This document shows positions 59,890 to 64,000 of a DNA stretch of 64,000 nucleotides, one piece after another. Each line of letters starts with the position of its first letter. The first letter of the stretch is position 1. Made by a program: the position numbers and the translations under genes. Source of the stretch: Treponema sp. (GTDB lineage: Bacteria; Spirochaetota; Spirochaetia; Treponematales; Breznakiellaceae); contig JAIRRJ010000075.1 in the NCBI GenBank assembly GCA_031256035.1, positions 1-64,000 of the forward strand. The letters are read 5' to 3'. The notes under the pieces were generated by a model. It did not search any database. It was not told the DNA's origin and saw only the letters and a program-made list of their open reading frames with translations.

Positions 59890-61011
59890 ATGGAAAACTA
59901 TACAGCGCGCCTTGAAAAAATATGGGACTGGATGACTCAGGAAGGTATAGCCCTTGTAATGCTGGAGGATGCCGAAGGCAGGAGGGACAAAAATATCCGC
60001 TGGCTTACGGGGCATCCCGGCGATGCGCTTCTTTTTCTTTCGGCAGAAAGAAAAGCCGTTTTGGCGGCATGGGATTTAAACCTTGCGAAAATCTGCGCCG
60101 GACGATCTCCTGTTACAATCGTTTCGTACAATGATTTTGACCGCCAGCCGCGCAAGGCAATTGTTGCGGCAGCGAAAAAACTTGGTATTCCCGCAGGCTC
60201 AAAAATAGAGATACCTCCAATAACGCCGTATCCCGTGTTTCTTGATTATGTGGGAGAGTTAATTGATTTTGATGTTCTGTGCCGTGAGAGGTGCGCAGCC
60301 GCAGAATTGATGAAATTACGTGCGGTTAAGGACGATTATGAAATTGCCGTTTACCGGAGAGCCGCCGCCATCACCAATGAATTGATTGACCTCATTGAAA
60401 AAAATGTGCGTAACGGAAAGATAAAAACCGAAGCAGACGCTGCCCTGATGATCGAAGTTGAGGCGCGCAGGCGCGGCTGTGAAGGAACAAGTTTCGGAAT
60501 TCTGGCTGCAGGACCGGAACGGAGTTTTGCCATTCACGCTTTTCCCGGCTGGACCTGCGCTCCCTTTGGCGGCCCCGGTCTTTCAATACTGGACTTCGGC
60601 GTGAAGCTCGATTCTTACTGCACCGATGTAACCCTCACCTTTGCCCGCGATATTAACCCCAAGCAAGAGAGACTCATAAACCTTGTTGAAAAAGCTGCAA
60701 AGCTCGCCCTGTCAATGACAGATAACGGAAAGCCCGCAAAGGAAATTGCGGCGGCGGTGGATGCTTTTTTTGCAAAATCAAAAAAGCAAATGCCCCACGG
60801 TCTTGGCCACGGCATCGGCCTTGATGAACACGAGAACCCCGTTATCAGAAACCGCAGTGATAACGAATGGATAATTGAACCGCGCATGCTTTTTACAATT
60901 GAACCGGGGCTTTATGACACCTTGCACGGCGGCTGCCGCCTTGAAAATGATATTCTTATGACCGAATCAGGCGCAGAGGTTTTGACCACGGCGCGCATTA
61001 TTCATCTTTGA
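59890..61011 (+). CDS. Xaa-Pro aminopeptidase/creatinase-family (M24) hydrolase
   Basis: The ~373-residue protein has an N-terminal creatinase-like domain and a C-terminal pita-bread domain with the metal ligands of M24B enzymes: LDFGVKLDSYCTDVTLTF (two Asp), GLGHGIGLDEHENP (His), FTIEPGLYD (Glu) and GCRLENDILM (Glu). It removes an N-terminal residue before proline or acts as a dipeptidase. The ATG at 59890 has AAGGA 7 nt upstream; an ATG at 59869 overlapping the ltaE stop is an alternative. Confidence 0.9.
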   Translation: MENYTARLEKIWDWMTQEGIALVMLEDAEGRRDKNIRWLTGHPGDALLFLSAERKAVLAAWDLNLAKICAGRSPVTIVSYNDFDRQPRKAIVAAAKKLGIPAGSKIEIPPITPYPVFLDYVGELIDFDVLCRERCAAAELMKLRAVKDDYEIAVYRRAAAITNELIDLIEKNVRNGKIKTEADAALMIEVEARRRGCEGTSFGILAAGPERSFAIHAFPGWTCAPFGGPGLSILDFGVKLDSYCTDVTLTFARDINPKQERLINLVEKAAKLALSMTDNGKPAKEIAAAVDAFFAKSKKQMPHGLGHGIGLDEHENPVIRNRSDNEWIIEPRMLFTIEPGLYDTLHGGCRLENDILMTESGAEVLTTARIIHL

Positions 61012-61021
61012 ATGAGGTGCA

Positions 61022-62080
61022 TCAATGCCGCTGCGCCGTTTCAAAGTCGGCGGCGGCGCTTTCGTGGTGTCCCAGAAGCCGCAGAATGTTCCCACGGCTG
61101 TTATACGCTCCCGAAAAAGACGGATTCAGAGCAATGGCGCGGTTAAGATCGGCGAGCGCCTTGTCAGGCTCGCCCTTGTTGTACCATGCGTTTCCCCGGT
61201 TATGATAAGCGAGAGCATAATCGCTCCGTATTCTGATCGCCTCGGTAAAATCCTTTATTGCCATGTCGTCATTTTCCTTGCGGTACCACGCGCTGCCGCG
61301 CCTGTTCCATATCGAAGCGTTACGCGGTTCAAGTCTTAAAATACGTCCGCAATCCTCAATTACTTTGTCATATTCGCCGGTTTCGTATAACGCATGGGCG
61401 CGGTTGATGAGCGCATCGGCGTAATTGCCGTTGAGCGCGATTGCCCGCGAAAAATCCTCTATTGCGAAAATGGTTTCACCCTGCTCCAGCTTGGCATACC
61501 CCCGGTAATTGAACAGTTCCGCCCTTCCGCCGTCCAGCCTGATTGAACGGGAATAATCATCAATGGCGCGGGCATGCTCTCCTTTTTTCTGCCATGTCTT
61601 TCCGCGCGCAGTCAAAGCCTCAATAAAAGAACCGTTGTGATTTATCGAGAGCGTGTATTCCGCAAGGGCTTTATCATAATCGCCCGCGCGGTAGAATTGC
61701 TCACCGGATAAAAATGAAATCATGGATGTATCCATCCCTGCCTGCCTCAGAATTGCCGGGTCAGGATTTACATAGTTTACCGGATTGATCTCATGGACAT
61801 TAACACCTAATGCCGGCAGTCTTCTGCTTAAATCGGATAATGACCGCTGAGTCTGAAAAGAGACCGATATGCCGCCGGGCTTTTCAGTTGCCGGTATATT
61901 TACAGAAGATTGATCCTCTTCTAAATCATGCGTTTCAATTGTTGGTTGTTCTGCCTCTACAGGCAGATTATAAGTCAACTCGCTGACAGGCTGCTTGCCC
62001 TTGCATCCAAAAAAAATAACGCATAATAGCAGCAACAGAAAACAATTACGGGCCAATGTTTTCATCTGCTCCATCTTCAT
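61022..62080 (-). CDS. TPR-repeat lipoprotein
   Basis: The 352-residue lipoprotein has lipobox VIFFGC, then a low-complexity spacer to about residue 110 and six or more 34-residue TPR units (YDKALAEYTLSINHNGSFIE, DKALADLNRAIALNPSFSG). TPR arrays mediate protein-protein contacts; here the location is the envelope. It overlaps the upstream gene by 35 nt, so translation is coupled. The start may be 62080 or 62065. Confidence 0.88.
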   Translation of the reverse strand: MKMEQMKTLARNCFLLLLLCVIFFGCKGKQPVSELTYNLPVEAEQPTIETHDLEEDQSSVNIPATEKPGGISVSFQTQRSLSDLSRRLPALGVNVHEINPVNYVNPDPAILRQAGMDTSMISFLSGEQFYRAGDYDKALAEYTLSINHNGSFIEALTARGKTWQKKGEHARAIDDYSRSIRLDGGRAELFNYRGYAKLEQGETIFAIEDFSRAIALNGNYADALINRAHALYETGEYDKVIEDCGRILRLEPRNASIWNRRGSAWYRKENDDMAIKDFTEAIRIRSDYALAYHNRGNAWYNKGEPDKALADLNRAIALNPSFSGAYNSRGNILRLLGHHESAAADFETAQRH

Positions 62081-63854
62081 TGATGATTACAGGCGGCCTT
62101 TCTGCTCTGTAAAATATTCTCACAGTTTCGGTTGCGGCGCGGTGTTTAAGTTTTACCACCAGTGCCTGATCCTGTGGATAATATACCCAGCCCGATGAAT
62201 CGTAGCGTTCAAACTGGGGGTCCGAGCGAAAATCAATATCGTGAATCTGTATTTTAACAAACGGCCTTACGCCGCGAATTATCACAAAATGGCTCATATC
62301 TACAGGGAAGGAAACGGCAATATTAATATTACCGTCCTGAGTTGCCGCACTTACTGAAGGTGAAACAGTCCATGCCCAAAAACCGCTCGCCGAACCGGCA
62401 GCCGGAAGACCGGCAGCAGAAAGCAAAGCTGCTCTGGGATAATAATCGCCGGGACGCAGAACGCTGTAAAGTTCCCCCGAAGCGCCGTCGGTGCCGCCAA
62501 CGGCACCGGACAAAGCCGACAACACAAGAGAGCGTCCGACCGCAGCCCATTCGGGGTTTTCAGAGGCCTCTGCCCAATTCAAAAGCGATTTTCCCAGCCT
62601 TACGCCAAAACGTAAATCAGCAGTGTCATTATACAAAATATATACCAAATCTTTTTCGGCATCGCGGTGAATATTTTCAGACACAAGCGATAGTATATGA
62701 TCTGTCAGCCGATCAACCGGATTTACCGCCTGTGGGCGCAGCCGTCTGAAATCAGAGAAAAATTCCAAAAGGCCGGGGCTATGCTCAAAAAGCAGTTCTT
62801 CGGGATCAATACCCTGTATAAAGGCAATCGCATTGTTTGCGATGGCTGTATTGTTTCGGGTCAGGAGAAATTCAAGAATATGTTCTTCCGCAAGAAAATC
62901 AATATTGACACTGTTAATAAGGCGCGTAACGGCATCCATTTTTGTTTTTTCCGATTCGGTGAACATACGAAAAGCCCTCGCCATTCCGCCGAGATATCCG
63001 GAAGACCTGTAACCGTGCCTAATGCCGCCTGTAAATTCTTCCGGGACTGACGCAACCGCTGTTTTATAATTACCCTGATACAGCGCTTCAGCGCAGAATG
63101 CAACTACATCATCTTCTTCCCGCAGGGCGGAGAGGTTTCGATTCCATAAAATAAAACTCTGCTCCCTCAATTTGTTAAGGGCACTTTCGTAACTCTGCGG
63201 ACTGTGCGCATGGGCGATGACGTAATCGGCGGGATCAAAGACTTTTTGCTTTCCGGTGGCTCGATATAAGGCGGCGGTATTTTCGGCAGAAAGAACCACT
63301 CTGCCGGTTTCCAGTTCCTGACCTGAACGGCTAAACAAAAAACGTGAACCGTTATACAAAATGCCAAGCTGTCCGTTTTCACGGACAACAGAAGACCGCC
63401 GCGGCATTATTGGGATAACCGCTTCCGTTACATCATCCGCAAACTCGGCGCTGATTCGTAGTTCGCCGCCCCGCGCCGAATTAAATGCACTGAAGATAAG
63501 GAAGTTTCCGCCGGGCAGTTCAAACCGCGCTGAATCTTCCGATAAAACCATGTACACAGGACTAACCGCCGCAAAGATGCCGTCTGTGCCGGACAACAAA
63601 AGGCCTTTTTCGTTATCACCCTTGAGGCCAAATTCAAGACCGCCAAAAAAAACTTTAACTCCGCCGGTCAGCGTTTGATCCTGCGCGCTGACATTCTTTT
63701 CCGGAGATTGAAGATAGCGTCCCCTAATAGTCATTTCGCCGGCGGTGAAGGTAAAGTTTCCTTTGTTGGAAAACTGGATAACGACAACAAGGAAAAATAC
63801 CGCACCGTACAAAAGGGTAAAGCCAAATATGCGTGATGCCAATGGTTTTCTCAA
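62046..63854 (-). CDS. Large membrane-anchored protein, unknown function
   Basis: The 602-residue protein has one N-terminal membrane helix (about 8-27, IFGFTLLYGAVFFLVVVIQF) and a long extracytoplasmic part. The first third is beta-rich (GNFTFTAGEMTIRGRY, FFGGLEFGLKGDNEKG), the middle is helical, and the C-terminal ~150 residues are beta-rich with aromatic pairs (SGWVYYPQDQALVVKLKHR). I recognise no family; it reads like a spirochaete-specific envelope protein. It starts with TTG, with AAAGG upstream. Overlap with the TPR lipoprotein gene suggests the two proteins form a complex. Confidence 0.75.
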   Translation of the reverse strand: MRKPLASRIFGFTLLYGAVFFLVVVIQFSNKGNFTFTAGEMTIRGRYLQSPEKNVSAQDQTLTGGVKVFFGGLEFGLKGDNEKGLLLSGTDGIFAAVSPVYMVLSEDSARFELPGGNFLIFSAFNSARGGELRISAEFADDVTEAVIPIMPRRSSVVRENGQLGILYNGSRFLFSRSGQELETGRVVLSAENTAALYRATGKQKVFDPADYVIAHAHSPQSYESALNKLREQSFILWNRNLSALREEDDVVAFCAEALYQGNYKTAVASVPEEFTGGIRHGYRSSGYLGGMARAFRMFTESEKTKMDAVTRLINSVNIDFLAEEHILEFLLTRNNTAIANNAIAFIQGIDPEELLFEHSPGLLEFFSDFRRLRPQAVNPVDRLTDHILSLVSENIHRDAEKDLVYILYNDTADLRFGVRLGKSLLNWAEASENPEWAAVGRSLVLSALSGAVGGTDGASGELYSVLRPGDYYPRAALLSAAGLPAAGSASGFWAWTVSPSVSAATQDGNINIAVSFPVDMSHFVIIRGVRPFVKIQIHDIDFRSDPQFERYDSSGWVYYPQDQALVVKLKHRAATETVRIFYRAERPPVIINEDGADENIGP

Positions 63855-63921
63855 AATAAATCGCCTTTTAATACCCGGCTAACTTGCCGGTTTACATAAT
63901 ATTGTATACGATAATAATAAC

Positions 63922-64000
63922 ATGATCACAGGCTCTAATGGAAGCAGCTTCCTGCACAGGGCAGGGTTGAAGGGCTGTATATCCGTTTTTTTATTGTTTT
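63922..64000 (+). CDS. Start of a gene running off the right edge
   Basis: An open frame starts at ATG 63922 (MITGSNGSSFLHRAGLKGCI, becoming hydrophobic) and continues to the window end. GATAAT ends 6 nt before the ATG and no Shine-Dalgarno is seen, as in the other leaderless candidates here. Only 26 codons are visible, so the product is unknown and the call is tentative. Confidence 0.35.
   Translation, partial: MITGSNGSSFLHRAGLKGCISVFLLF

Overview
The window looks like a chromosomal segment of a spirochaete, most likely a gut-type Treponema. This rests on the tmRNA tag peptide (ANNDSYDYALAA, close to the tag I recall for T. pallidum), on many lipoproteins with relaxed lipoboxes, on BspA-type leucine-rich lipoproteins, on the nlpD-rpoS and rpoN-hpf gene pairs, and on moderate GC. 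No rRNA, tRNA, transposase, prophage or CRISPR array was found.

Layout. 1-6.8 kb: deoxyhexose sugar genes (end of fucU, fucI, rhaB, rhaD) around a CcdA-TlpA fusion, then a cellobiose/mannobiose 2-epimerase with an XRE regulator. 7.4-23.4 kb: a more AT-rich accessory block built on two near-identical, very long ECF sigma factors. The same 39-bp promoter lies upstream of both sigma genes and of four other transcription units. These encode two ABC exporters, a flavoprotein, an SDR epimerase, an M1-like metallopeptidase lipoprotein, a GIN-domain lipoprotein, an S41 peptidase lipoprotein, an acetyltransferase and small proteins. A degenerate copy precedes a beta-lactamase/ABC-2 exporter operon at 43.5 kb. 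This regulon is the best candidate here for an undescribed system. 23.5-28.5 kb: an intracellular sugar cluster (SDR, PfkB kinase, GH26 mannanase, ThuA-like protein, GH27 alpha-galactosidase) suggesting use of imported galactomannan fragments. 28.6-34.8 kb: a glycosyltransferase/acyltransferase pair, thrC, an RpoS-type sigma factor with an NlpD-like protein, and dCMP deaminase. 34.8-38.9 kb: two long palindromes that may be structured RNAs, a conserved unknown protein, a duplicated leucine-rich lipoprotein pair (one copy with a nonsense codon), and ssrA (tmRNA). 39-46 kb: small enzymes, the ABC-2 operon, a transglutaminase-like exported protein and trxB. 46.1-51.8 kb: a tightly packed operon (NagZ-type GH3, GNAT, PHP hydrolase, XRE-cupin regulator, acyl-CoA ligase), followed by a TetR regulator. 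52.5-55.3 kb: the Mg2+ P-type ATPase MgtA with a likely acidic leader peptide. 55.8-64 kb: DUF1015, rpoN, hpf, threonine aldolase, Xaa-Pro peptidase, a TPR lipoprotein and a large exported or anchored unknown protein.

A theme across the window is apparent leaderless expression. At least eight genes (rhaB, the 2-epimerase, the PfkB kinase, GH26, thrC, the transglutaminase-like protein, rpoN, DUF1015) have a -10 hexamer ending 5-7 nt before the start codon and no Shine-Dalgarno, while most other genes have strong Shine-Dalgarno sequences. All functional calls come from reading the sequence and from family knowledge; no database search was run.
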